Both the position numbers and the translations under genes were made by a program. Below the pieces are notes generated by a model. It was not told where the DNA came from. It did no database searches and saw only the letters and a program-made list of their open reading frames with translations. From Flavobacterium sp. (lineage in GTDB: Bacteria; Bacteroidota; Bacteroidia; Flavobacteriales; Flavobacteriaceae), in assembly GCF_020217025.1 (NCBI RefSeq), contig NZ_JAIWOF010000013.1, forward strand, positions 1-10,000: a stretch of 10,000 bases of DNA, written 5' to 3'. This document shows, piece by piece, positions 1 to 6,185 of this stretch (position 1 is its first letter; each line of letters opens with the position of its first letter).

Positions 1-402
1 TTCAAAGCGATTCATTTTAATCCATCATTCAAAGAAAACATTCATTTTGTGTATTTGAATCAGAAGCAAAGCAGCAAATTGGCAATTGCGAATTATATGT
101 CGAAACACCATCATGTAAATACTGTAATTTCAAAAATCAACACCATAACTTACGACACCATAGATTGCAAAGAAGGAAAAGAATTTGCTAAACAAATGGA
201 GAAGCATGAAATTATCATGAGTGATGTTTTAGAAATTGAAACCATTCAAGAAAAACTTTTTCCAGATTTTAAAGGTGTAATTAAAAGTTTGGGGGCTTGG
301 GGCGGTGATTTTGTAATGGCAATATCTAAAGACAATCCTACAGCTTATTTTAAAGAAAAAGGATATTCAGTTGTACTTTCTTATGAAGAAATGATTTTAT
401 AA
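1..402 (+). CDS. GHMP-superfamily kinase (GYDIA-like), C-terminal part, 5' end outside window
   Basis: The reading frame is open from the first base, so this is the last 133 residues of a longer protein; the GTG at 49 is only an internal valine. Near the end, a segment reading SLGAWGGDFVMA resembles the C-terminal Gly-rich motif of GHMP kinases (galactokinase, homoserine, mevalonate and phosphomevalonate kinases). It is followed by YFKEKGY and a terminal YEEMIL, which I recall from the 'GYDIA family' GHMP kinases of Bacteroidetes. GHMP kinases are soluble ATP-dependent small-molecule kinases. In flavobacteria this subfamily often sits near HMG-CoA reductase, suggesting a link to the mevalonate pathway, but that neighbour is not visible here and the substrate is unknown. 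The ATP-binding N-terminal half is missing, so family membership is likely but not certain. The gene ends at a hairpin shared with the convergent tRNA gene. Confidence 0.72.
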   Translation, partial: FKAIHFNPSFKENIHFVYLNQKQSSKLAIANYMSKHHHVNTVISKINTITYDTIDCKEGKEFAKQMEKHEIIMSDVLEIETIQEKLFPDFKGVIKSLGAWGGDFVMAISKDNPTAYFKEKGYSVVLSYEEMIL

Positions 403-427
403 TACTGCTTTCAAACCAATATAAAAC

Positions 428-455
428 AAAAAAACCACTCAATTGAGTGGTTTTT
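428..455. terminator. Bidirectional intrinsic terminator between the kinase gene and tRNA-Phe
   Basis: A perfect 16-nt palindrome, CCACTCAATTGAGTGG (435-450), is flanked by seven A on the left (428-434) and five T on the right (451-455). On either strand this gives a GC-containing hairpin followed by a U-tract. It lies between two convergent genes, 25 nt after the kinase stop codon and directly after the 3' end of tRNA-Phe, so one element can end both transcripts. Confidence 0.85.
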
Positions 456-456
456 G

Positions 457-529
457 TGGTACCTCCAGGGATCGAACCAGGGACACATGGATTTTCAGTC
501 CATTGCTCTACCATCTGAGCTAAGGTACC
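457..529 (-). tRNA. tRNA-Phe (anticodon GAA)
   Basis: The reverse strand folds as a complete 73-nt cloverleaf. The acceptor stem GGTACCT pairs with AGGTACC, with discriminator A at 457. The D-stem is GCTC/GAGC with an 8-nt loop. The anticodon stem ATGGA/TCCAT encloses loop CTGAAAA, with anticodon GAA at plus-strand 494-496. A 5-nt variable region and T-loop TTCGATC follow. GAA reads the Phe codons UUU and UUC. The 3' CCA is not encoded: the discriminator is followed by CA rather than CCA, so it must be added by nucleotidyltransferase. One oddity is that both T-stem strands read CCTGG, which leaves a U-U mismatch at the middle pair (51-63). All other stem pairs are intact, so the gene is probably functional. 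It has its own promoter-like elements and terminator. Confidence 0.96.
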
Positions 530-568
530 TTTACAATTTAGAGCATTACTGCTTGTTGATTGCGGGTG

Positions 569-599
569 CAAATATAGAACGATTTTTATATTTTCCAAA
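569..599 (-). promoter_or_regulatory. Predicted promoter of tRNA-Phe
   Basis: On the minus strand, TTTG (599-596) is followed after 19 nt by TATATTTG (576-569). This matches the Bacteroidetes sigma-70 pattern TTTG-N19-20-TAnnTTTG. Transcription would start near 562, leaving a leader of about 33 nt before the mature tRNA 5' end at 529. Confidence 0.7.
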
Positions 600-624
600 A
601 CAAATAATAAAAAAAATCAATTTG

Positions 625-632
625 TATATTTG
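625..632 (+). promoter_or_regulatory. Predicted -7 element upstream of coaX
   Basis: TATATTTG matches the Bacteroidetes -7 consensus TAnnTTTG and lies 19 nt before the coaX start, implying a very short leader. I see no good TTG at the expected -33 distance; that stretch is A-rich. The call therefore rests on the -7 box and its position. It would drive coaX and the following genes. Confidence 0.55.
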
Positions 633-651
633 CACTTCATAAAACAAAACC

Positions 652-1386
652 ATGCTTTTAACAATCGATGTTGGAAATTCAAGAATTAAAGTTGCTGTCT
701 TTGAACACAATAAGCAAGTTGACTTTTTTATTTTTGAAACAAATGAAGCGCTAAAAAATTTTAAAAATATTTTTAAAAAATATTCTAATCTTCAAAAAAT
801 CATCTTTTCTTCGGTCGGAAAACTAGATGAAGACGTGGTGAATTATATCAAAAACCAGTTTAAAACAGAAATAATCACACACAAATCGAAGTTTCCTTTC
901 ACTAATTTATATTCGACTCCCGAAACTTTAGGAATAGATCGAATGGTTTTAGCCGCTGGTGCTACCTTGATGCTTCCTAATCAAAATAGATTAATTATTG
1001 ATGCCGGAACCTGTATTACTTATGATTTTGTAAATTCTGAAGACCAATATTTAGGAGGCGCAATATCTCCAGGAATTAAAATTAGGTACAAGAGTTTAAA
1101 CAATTACACTTCAAAATTGCCGTTATTATCTTTAAGCGAGGAATTCGACATCATTGGAAACAGCACAAAAAGCGCCATTCACAGCGGTGTAATTAACGGA
1201 GTTCTCTTTGAAATTGAAGGGTTTATTTCACAATATTCTCTTAAAAATCAAGATTTAACAATAATTTTAACAGGTGGGGACGCAGAATTTTTGGCTAAAA
1301 GATTAAAAAGCACCATATTTGCCAATTCAAATTTCTTACTAGAAAGTTTGAACATCTTATCAATTTATTTAAATGAAAATGATTAA
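652..1386 (+). CDS. coaX: Type III pantothenate kinase
   Basis: This 244-residue protein has the usual CoaX length. It catalyses ATP-dependent phosphorylation of pantothenate to 4'-phosphopantothenate, the first step of CoA synthesis, in the cytosol. The ASKHA-fold motifs appear in order: DVGNSRIK at residues 6-13 (phosphate-binding loop), LGIDRM at 93-98 with D96 as the expected catalytic base, IDAGTCITYD at 116-125, GGAISPGI at 135-142 and LTGGDAE at 206-212. Type III enzymes as a family need a monovalent cation and are not feedback-inhibited by CoA. The ATG at 652 puts the DxGN motif right at the N-terminus, as in relatives. It is preceded by an A-rich stretch with no Shine-Dalgarno sequence. 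It is the first gene of the rightward series, and its 3' end overlaps the next gene by 14 nt. Confidence 0.95.
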   Translation: MLLTIDVGNSRIKVAVFEHNKQVDFFIFETNEALKNFKNIFKKYSNLQKIIFSSVGKLDEDVVNYIKNQFKTEIITHKSKFPFTNLYSTPETLGIDRMVLAAGATLMLPNQNRLIIDAGTCITYDFVNSEDQYLGGAISPGIKIRYKSLNNYTSKLPLLSLSEEFDIIGNSTKSAIHSGVINGVLFEIEGFISQYSLKNQDLTIILTGGDAEFLAKRLKSTIFANSNFLLESLNILSIYLNEND

Positions 1387-2638
1387 AAAAATAATTGTTG
1401 TATTAAGTATTTTTTTCTCTTTAACGTCGTCAGGACAAGAGCAAACATCTTCACCGTATTCATCTTATGGATTAGGGGAGATAAAATATAAAGGAACTAC
1501 AGATGTAAAAGCTCTTGGTGGTCTTGGAATTGCAGGAGATAGTATCAATATAAACTTACTAAACCCAGCCTCGTATTCTAAAATAAAATTAATCTCATTT
1601 GCTGTTGGAGGAACAACATCTTTCACAGATATTCAGAACAACTCTGAATCCGACAAATCAAAAAGAACAAGTCTTGATTATTTGCTAGTAAGCATCCCTT
1701 TAAAAAAACTAGGCGTAACATTTGGTCTTATGCCATATTCATCTGTTGGATACAAAACCAATAGTAATTTAACAGAATTAGACGGAACTGAAAGATTTAA
1801 AACGAAAACAGGAAGCGGTAACGTTAATAAGTTTTTCACCGGAATTGCTTATTCTGTTAATAAAAATCTAAGTTTTGGTATTGATTTTGGATATCACTTT
1901 GGAACAACAGAAAACGATTTCACAGAGAGTTTATATTCTCCAATAGTCTTACAATACAGCACAAAAGAGAGAAACACCTCAAAAACAAACGGATATTCTA
2001 TAAATACAGGAATTCAATATTCAAAAAAAATAAGCTCTAAATTAAATTTATTAACGAGTTTTACTTTCAGCCCTGAAACAAAATTCAAAAACACTAATGA
2101 TAGAGTTATCGCAACTGTTACTTATTCAAATAATGGCTCAGAAGCTTCTTTTGATGTAAGTGATGTTGTAACAACAAAAATAAACATGATAAATCCCTCA
2201 AAATTTAGTTTTGGAGCAGGAATTGGTGAAGCAAAAAAATGGTTAATTGGAACCGACATTACTTTTATTAATAATAGAAAATTAATAAACAGATTTGATA
2301 TGGGTTCAGCCGTTTCATTTGAAAATTCTACCAGAATTGCTGTTGGAGGATATTATGTTCCTAAATACGATTCCTTTTCAAATTATCTAAATAGAATTGT
2401 TTATAGAGCAGGATTTAGATATGAAAACACTGGATTAGTAATAAATAACACCAGTATTAATGATTATGGCATGAATTTTGGACTAGGTTTACCAGTTGGT
2501 CTTTCTAGAATCAACTTAGGAGTTGAATTTGGAAAAAAAGGAACAACGTCAAACAACTTAATTGAAGAAAATTATTTTAACCTAAGTGTAGGTTTATCAT
2601 TAAATGATATTTGGTTTAAGAAAAGAAAAATTGATTAA
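1373..2638 (+). CDS. Outer-membrane beta-barrel protein, possibly FadL/OmpP1-like
   Basis: The 421-residue protein starts with a signal peptide: KK at residues 5-6, a hydrophobic core, and probable cleavage near residue 21 (TSSGQ-EQ). The mature part is rich in alternating polar and hydrophobic, Gly- and aromatic-rich strands (for example FGIDFGYHFG, KFSFGAGIGE, RIVYRAGFRYENTG) typical of an outer-membrane barrel. An early segment, GLGIAGDSININLLNPASYS, carries the NPAS motif seen near the N-terminus of FadL/OmpP1-type barrels, so a role in hydrophobic-substrate passage is possible but unproven. The C-terminus ends in charged residues rather than an aromatic. The start lies within coaX, overlapping it by 14 nt; a second ATG at 1379 is equally possible and still leaves a signal peptide. 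The overlap implies co-transcription with coaX and perhaps translational coupling. Confidence 0.78.
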   Translation: MKMIKKIIVVLSIFFSLTSSGQEQTSSPYSSYGLGEIKYKGTTDVKALGGLGIAGDSININLLNPASYSKIKLISFAVGGTTSFTDIQNNSESDKSKRTSLDYLLVSIPLKKLGVTFGLMPYSSVGYKTNSNLTELDGTERFKTKTGSGNVNKFFTGIAYSVNKNLSFGIDFGYHFGTTENDFTESLYSPIVLQYSTKERNTSKTNGYSINTGIQYSKKISSKLNLLTSFTFSPETKFKNTNDRVIATVTYSNNGSEASFDVSDVVTTKINMINPSKFSFGAGIGEAKKWLIGTDITFINNRKLINRFDMGSAVSFENSTRIAVGGYYVPKYDSFSNYLNRIVYRAGFRYENTGLVINNTSINDYGMNFGLGLPVGLSRINLGVEFGKKGTTSNNLIEENYFNLSVGLSLNDIWFKKRKID

Positions 2639-2658
2639 TTATTTATAGCACCCAAAAG

Positions 2659-4026
2659 ATGAAAACGAAATTAACTTTACTATTTATAGCAGCAGCTAGT
2701 TTTTTTGTTCAAGCACAAAACACTGAAGCATGTACTGAAACTTTAAGCTTAATGGCTACTTCAGTAAAAGCTAAAGATGTAGCAAGTTATGATTACTTAA
2801 CAACGCTAAGAAAAGACTGCCCGTCTTTTCACAAAAGTATTTACAGTTTTGGAGAATTAGCTGTTAAATTGAAAATTGAAAAAGCAACTACTCCTCAAGA
2901 GAAAGAAAAATATGTTCGTGATTTATTAAAATTATATGACGAACACGATCAATATTTTCCTGGAAATGGCGCTGGAAATAAAATGAAAAAAGGATTAGTA
3001 TTGTTTGAAAATAAAGTTGGAACTACTGATGAAGTGTTTCAATTGTTAGATGTTGCATTCAAAACTGATTATGCAAACTTCAAGTATGCGAAAGCAATGT
3101 ATGTTTACTTCGAAATTTTAGTAAACAATCATAAGGCTAATAAAGGAGTAGAATTACAACAAGTATTTGATAAATATGACGATATTTCTAAAAAACTTGA
3201 TGAGGAAGAAAAAGAATTATCTGAAGAAAATGATAGCTTCTTAACAAAAGAAGAAGCCGGAGAAGCTTTAACTGACAAAGAGAAAGCTAGAAAAACAAGA
3301 ATTGAAAACAGTTTAGAAATTTTTGGAAATGTTAGAAATGACATGGACAATATTGTACTAGAATTATCTACTTGTGAAAAACTTATTCCATTTTACCAAA
3401 AAGGATTTGAGTTAAACAAAACTAACGAAGAGTGGTTAAAAAGAGCCGCAAATCGTTTAGATGCTAAAGGATGTGATTCAGATCCAATATTCTCAAAAAT
3501 ATCTGAGGCTCTTTATAAATTGAACCCAAGTGCTGAAGCTGCGTATCAGTTAGGTGTAGTAGAAATTCAAAGAAAAAACACTACTAAAGCTTTAGATTAT
3601 TTTAATCAAGCTGCTGACTTATTCACAGACAACACTAAAAAAGCAAATGTGTATTACAGAATTGCAATTATGTATAGCAAAACAAATAAAGTTCAGTCTC
3701 GTACTTATGCAAGAAAGGCATTATCTGTAAAACCATCTTTTGGTAAGGCGTATTTGTTAATTGCACAATTATATGGTAGTAACATTAACGATTGTGGAGC
3801 AAATCAATTTGAAAAAAGAGCTGTATATTGGTTAGCCGCTCAATATTGTGATAAAGCTGGCGCAGTTGATTCATCTATTAAAGCTACTGCAAGCAAAACC
3901 GCAGCAAGTTATAGAGCATCAGCTCCTTCTACTTCTGAAATTTTTTCAGAGGGAAAACAAGGACAAAGAATTGCATTTAACTGCTGGATTGGAGAAAGCG
4001 TAGTTGTACCAAGCATTGGTAAATAA
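2659..4026 (+). CDS. Periplasmic TPR-repeat protein, function unknown
   Basis: This 455-residue protein has an N-terminal signal peptide (K-rich start, core LLFIAAASFFV, likely cleavage after AQA near residue 19), so it is exported. Without a lipobox it is probably periplasmic or loosely attached to the outer membrane. Two TPR-like units are visible at about residues 291-324 (AYQLGVVEIQ...ALDYFNQAADLF) and 328-361 (ANVYYRIAIMYS...ARKALSVKPS), followed by a third helix pair beginning AYLLIAQLY. Residues about 171-215 are very rich in Glu, Lys and Asp and could form a coiled coil or charged helix. There are seven cysteines in the exported part (25, 53, 239, 272, 379, 397, 442), so disulphides are possible. 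TPR proteins usually act as protein-binding scaffolds. Between an outer-membrane barrel gene and lptC, an envelope-assembly role is a fair inference but no more. The stop codon overlaps the lptC start by one base. Confidence 0.8.
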   Translation: MKTKLTLLFIAAASFFVQAQNTEACTETLSLMATSVKAKDVASYDYLTTLRKDCPSFHKSIYSFGELAVKLKIEKATTPQEKEKYVRDLLKLYDEHDQYFPGNGAGNKMKKGLVLFENKVGTTDEVFQLLDVAFKTDYANFKYAKAMYVYFEILVNNHKANKGVELQQVFDKYDDISKKLDEEEKELSEENDSFLTKEEAGEALTDKEKARKTRIENSLEIFGNVRNDMDNIVLELSTCEKLIPFYQKGFELNKTNEEWLKRAANRLDAKGCDSDPIFSKISEALYKLNPSAEAAYQLGVVEIQRKNTTKALDYFNQAADLFTDNTKKANVYYRIAIMYSKTNKVQSRTYARKALSVKPSFGKAYLLIAQLYGSNINDCGANQFEKRAVYWLAAQYCDKAGAVDSSIKATASKTAASYRASAPSTSEIFSEGKQGQRIAFNCWIGESVVVPSIGK

Positions 4027-4586
4027 TGAAACTATTATTAAAAAATAATATTCTAAACATGGTCACGATTTTTATCGTGACTATGTTTTTTTCATGTGAA
4101 AGCGACATCAAAAAAGTACAACAACTAAGCGAAACAAGTTTTATACCTACTGGAGAAGCCGACACAATTAACCTGAAATATACTGATTCTGGCAAAATCA
4201 AGTCGATTTTAAAAAGTCCAAAAATGTTAGATTATAGTAACATTACAAATCCTTTTACTGAGTTCCCAAAAGGCATCCATGTTACATTAATTGACAACAA
4301 TGGAAATACTACAACCGTTGTTTCAAACTACGCCATTTCATACAAAAAAACGAACATTATTGACCTTCAAGGAAATGTAATTATCAGTTCTCAAAACGGC
4401 AAAAAACTGGAAACTTCTCAATTGTATTTTGATCAAAAAAATGAATGGTTTTTTACTGAAAAACATTTCAAATATACCGATGAGGCGGGAGGTTATTTAG
4501 AAGGTCCAGGTGTAGATTTCAGCAAAGACTTTAAAGTTTTTAACATGCAACAAAGTAGCGGTGAAGTAAACACTACTGACAAATAA
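4026..4586 (+). CDS. lptC: LPS export ABC transporter periplasmic protein LptC, lipobox-type
   Basis: The protein has 186 residues, close to the usual LptC length. LptC receives LPS extracted by LptB2FG at the inner membrane and passes it to the LptA bridge towards the outer membrane. The N-terminus has a hydrophobic stretch ending in FFSC with C24, a plausible lipobox, so it is probably a lipoprotein, unlike the transmembrane-anchored E. coli LptC. The rest fits the LptC/OstA beta-jellyroll: KYTDSGKIKSILKSPKM (51-67), then VTLID, a DLQGNVIISS strand pair (113-122) and a segment with DQKNEWFFTEK (136-146). It starts at a TAATG overlap with the TPR gene, suggesting translational coupling. ATG codon 12 (4059) is an alternative start but would leave a very short signal peptide. 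A terminator-like hairpin lies inside codons 10-23. Confidence 0.85.
   Translation: MKLLLKNNILNMVTIFIVTMFFSCESDIKKVQQLSETSFIPTGEADTINLKYTDSGKIKSILKSPKMLDYSNITNPFTEFPKGIHVTLIDNNGNTTTVVSNYAISYKKTNIIDLQGNVIISSQNGKKLETSQLYFDQKNEWFFTEKHFKYTDEAGGYLEGPGVDFSKDFKVFNMQQSSGEVNTTDK
4055..4092 (+). terminator. Terminator-like hairpin inside the 5' end of lptC
   Basis: GTCACGAT (4062-4069), a TTTT loop, and ATCGTGAC (4074-4081) form a perfect 8-bp stem. It extends outward through one G-U pair (4061/4082) and six further pairs (4055-4060 with 4083-4088), giving 15 bp. A run of seven T (4086-4092) completes an intrinsic-terminator shape. It lies wholly within the lptC signal-peptide codons, so it may attenuate transcription or mask the start region. 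It may also be a coincidence of codon choice. Confidence 0.4.
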
Positions 4587-4617
4587 TTGTTTTGCAATTT
4601 GCTTTTTATTACATTTG
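4587..4617 (+). promoter_or_regulatory. Predicted internal promoter between lptC and the small membrane protein gene
   Basis: TTG (4587-4589), directly after the lptC stop codon, is followed after 20 nt by TACATTTG (4610-4617), matching TTG-N19-20-TAnnTTTG. Transcription would start near 4624, about 10 nt before the next ATG. It could drive the small membrane protein and the CNNM/CorC gene separately from the upstream genes. Confidence 0.55.
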
Positions 4618-4633
4618 ATAAATTTATTAAATC

Positions 4634-4813
4634 ATGACTTATTTAAAATTCATTCAATATATCTATTTAATTTTTGCAGTTTTCTTTCTATACGATGCTT
4701 TTGATAAATTCAACAAAAACGAAGATTACCTTTTAAGCATTATTATTGCTGCTGTTTCTGTAGGGATGTTTTTCTTCAGAAGACATTTTCACAACAAATA
4801 CCAAAAAAAATAA
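4634..4813 (+). CDS. Small two-helix inner-membrane protein, conserved hypothetical
   Basis: This 59-residue protein begins MTYLKFIQYIYLIFAVFFLY and ends RRHFHNKYQKK. It has two hydrophobic segments, about residues 6-20 and 33-48, separated by a charged loop (DAFDKFNKNEDY). The second segment is followed directly by a basic tail, which by the positive-inside rule places the C-terminus in the cytoplasm; two spans would then put the N-terminus there too. I do not recognise a named family, though similar small proteins occur, as I recall, beside lptC in other flavobacteria. Support for a real gene comes from clean framing between lptC (47 nt upstream) and the CNNM/CorC gene (7 nt downstream), a promoter-like element just upstream, and coherent membrane topology. 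Being next to a membrane transporter-like protein it may be an accessory subunit, but nothing in the sequence proves this. Confidence 0.75.
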   Translation: MTYLKFIQYIYLIFAVFFLYDAFDKFNKNEDYLLSIIIAAVSVGMFFFRRHFHNKYQKK

Positions 4814-4820
4814 ACTCTAA

Positions 4821-6086
4821 ATGGAGATAGCCATTATTGTAATTTGCTTACTACTTTCGGCTTTCTTTTCTGGAATGGAAATCGCTTATGTTTCTTCAAA
4901 CAAAGTATATTTATCTATAGAGAAAAGACAACAAAACTTTAATGCCTCTATCCTTAGTAAACTTACAGAAAAACCTTCACAGTTTATAACTTCAATGCTC
5001 CTTGGAAACAATGTTGTGTTAGTAGTTTATGGTATTTATTCTGGAGATTTAATCATCAATTGGTTAGAAGGCTTTTTTGAATTTACGGCATTTATTGGAT
5101 TACTGCTTCAAACGTTAATTTCAACCGCAATCATCTTATTAACAGCAGAATTTCTTCCGAAAGTTTTCTTTCAAATTTATGCCAATTCCTTTATTAAGTT
5201 TTTTGCCGTTCCAAGTTATTTCTTTTATCAATTATTCTTTTGGCCAACAAAATTTATCATTTGGATTTCAGACATTATCTTAAGAACCTTTTTTAAAACT
5301 CCAGGCGATCAAGTAAAAGAATATTTCAGCAAAGTAGAATTAGGAAACTATATTACGGAACAAATGAACAATGTTTCGCAAGACAACGAAATCGATTCCG
5401 AAATTCAAATATTCCAAAATGCACTTGAGTTTTCCGATTTGAAAGCAAGAGATATTATGACGCCGAGAACCGAGATTAGCGGTGTTGATATTTTAGACAC
5501 TATTACAGAACTAAAAGATTTATTTGTAACTACAGGTTATTCTAAATTACTGATTTACCAAAATTCTATTGATGATATTTTAGGATATGTGCATTCATTC
5601 GAATTGTTCAAAAAACCTAAAACTATCAAAAGTATAATGATTCCTGTGGAATATATTCCAGAAACAATTTACATCAAAGATGCTTTAGACTTACTAACCA
5701 AAAAAAGAAAAAGTATTGCAGTAGTTTTAGATGAATATGGCGGAACATCTGGAATCATAACCGTGGAAGATATTATCGAGCAACTTTTTGGAGAAATTGA
5801 AGACGAACATGATTTAGACGAAGAATTAATAGACGAAATCATAGAAGAAAACACGTATTTGTTCTCTGCCCGACTAGAAGTTGAATTCTTAAATGAAAAG
5901 TACAACTTACAAATTCCAGAATCGGATTCGTATACAACTTTAGGCGGTTACATAGTAAATCACACAAAGGAAATTCCGACAAATGAAGAAAAAATCATCA
6001 TCGAGAATTTTGAAATTATCATCCATTCGGCCAGTAATAAAAAAATAGAATTGGTTCGTTTTTCGGTAAAAGAAGAAAAAAGATAA
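4821..6086 (+). CDS. CNNM/CBS/CorC-type membrane protein (hemolysin family, putative ion transporter)
   Basis: The 421-residue protein has the complete HlyC/CorC architecture. A CNNM (DUF21) membrane domain spans about residues 1-190, with LLSAFFSGMEIAYVSSNK at the first helix and further helices near 60-75, 90-110 and 125-155. A pair of CBS domains follows at about 210-265 (starting DIMTPRTEI) and 272-325 (ending VVLDEYGGTSGIITVEDIIE). After an acidic linker comes a C-terminal CorC_HlyC domain at about 340-417. CNNM/CorC proteins are linked to Mg2+ or Co2+ transport or efflux, with the CBS pair sensing ATP-Mg; 'hemolysin' is a historical label. The gliding-associated GldE of flavobacteria belongs to the same family, but as I recall it lies beside gldD, which is absent here, so I do not use that name. 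It starts 7 nt after the small membrane protein gene and is probably co-transcribed with it. Confidence 0.88.
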   Translation: MEIAIIVICLLLSAFFSGMEIAYVSSNKVYLSIEKRQQNFNASILSKLTEKPSQFITSMLLGNNVVLVVYGIYSGDLIINWLEGFFEFTAFIGLLLQTLISTAIILLTAEFLPKVFFQIYANSFIKFFAVPSYFFYQLFFWPTKFIIWISDIILRTFFKTPGDQVKEYFSKVELGNYITEQMNNVSQDNEIDSEIQIFQNALEFSDLKARDIMTPRTEISGVDILDTITELKDLFVTTGYSKLLIYQNSIDDILGYVHSFELFKKPKTIKSIMIPVEYIPETIYIKDALDLLTKKRKSIAVVLDEYGGTSGIITVEDIIEQLFGEIEDEHDLDEELIDEIIEENTYLFSARLEVEFLNEKYNLQIPESDSYTTLGGYIVNHTKEIPTNEEKIIIENFEIIIHSASNKKIELVRFSVKEEKR

Positions 6087-6147
6087 AAATCTTTAAAAAT
6101 TTAAAGTAAAATATGACTTTACTATTTTATTATTAAATAGATAATTG

Positions 6148-6155
6148 TATTTTCG
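6148..6155 (+). promoter_or_regulatory. Weak candidate -7 element upstream of the PpiD-like gene
   Basis: The 99-nt gap at 6087-6185 is extremely AT-rich. TATTTTCG resembles TAnnTTTG with one mismatch and lies 30 nt before the start codon. At the -33 distance there is only a T-run without a clear TTG. The long gap after the CorC gene favours a separate promoter, but this assignment is tentative. Two short AT-only inverted repeats (6091-6106 and 6105-6123) also lie in the gap and are too weak to call. Confidence 0.35.
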
Positions 6156-6185
6156 CCCTCTGAAAAAAATTAAACACAAATAAAA

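Noticed and set aside
350..642. Open reading frames on both strands across the tRNA-Phe gene
   Set aside because: They run through the cloverleaf, terminator and promoter elements and encode nothing recognisable; the tRNA explains the sequence.
3129..3350. Minus-strand frame opposite the TPR protein gene, giving a Ser-rich product
   Set aside because: It is the antisense of an Glu/Lys/Asp-rich coding stretch, which commonly yields Ser/Phe/Leu-rich shadow frames. The plus-strand gene is coherent throughout.
5669..5905. Minus-strand frame opposite the CorC acidic linker
   Set aside because: It is another Ser-rich shadow of an acidic coding region, and the CBS and CorC domains on the plus strand are intact.
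4821..6086. CNNM/CorC protein considered as GldE (gliding motility)
   Set aside because: It is the same family, but the expected gldD neighbour is absent and the lptC/PpiD context suggests the paralogous transporter-like gene.
6091..6123. Two short inverted repeats after the CorC gene, considered as a terminator
   Set aside because: The stems are 6-7 bp and almost entirely A-T, with no clear U-tract. In DNA this AT-rich such repeats arise by chance.
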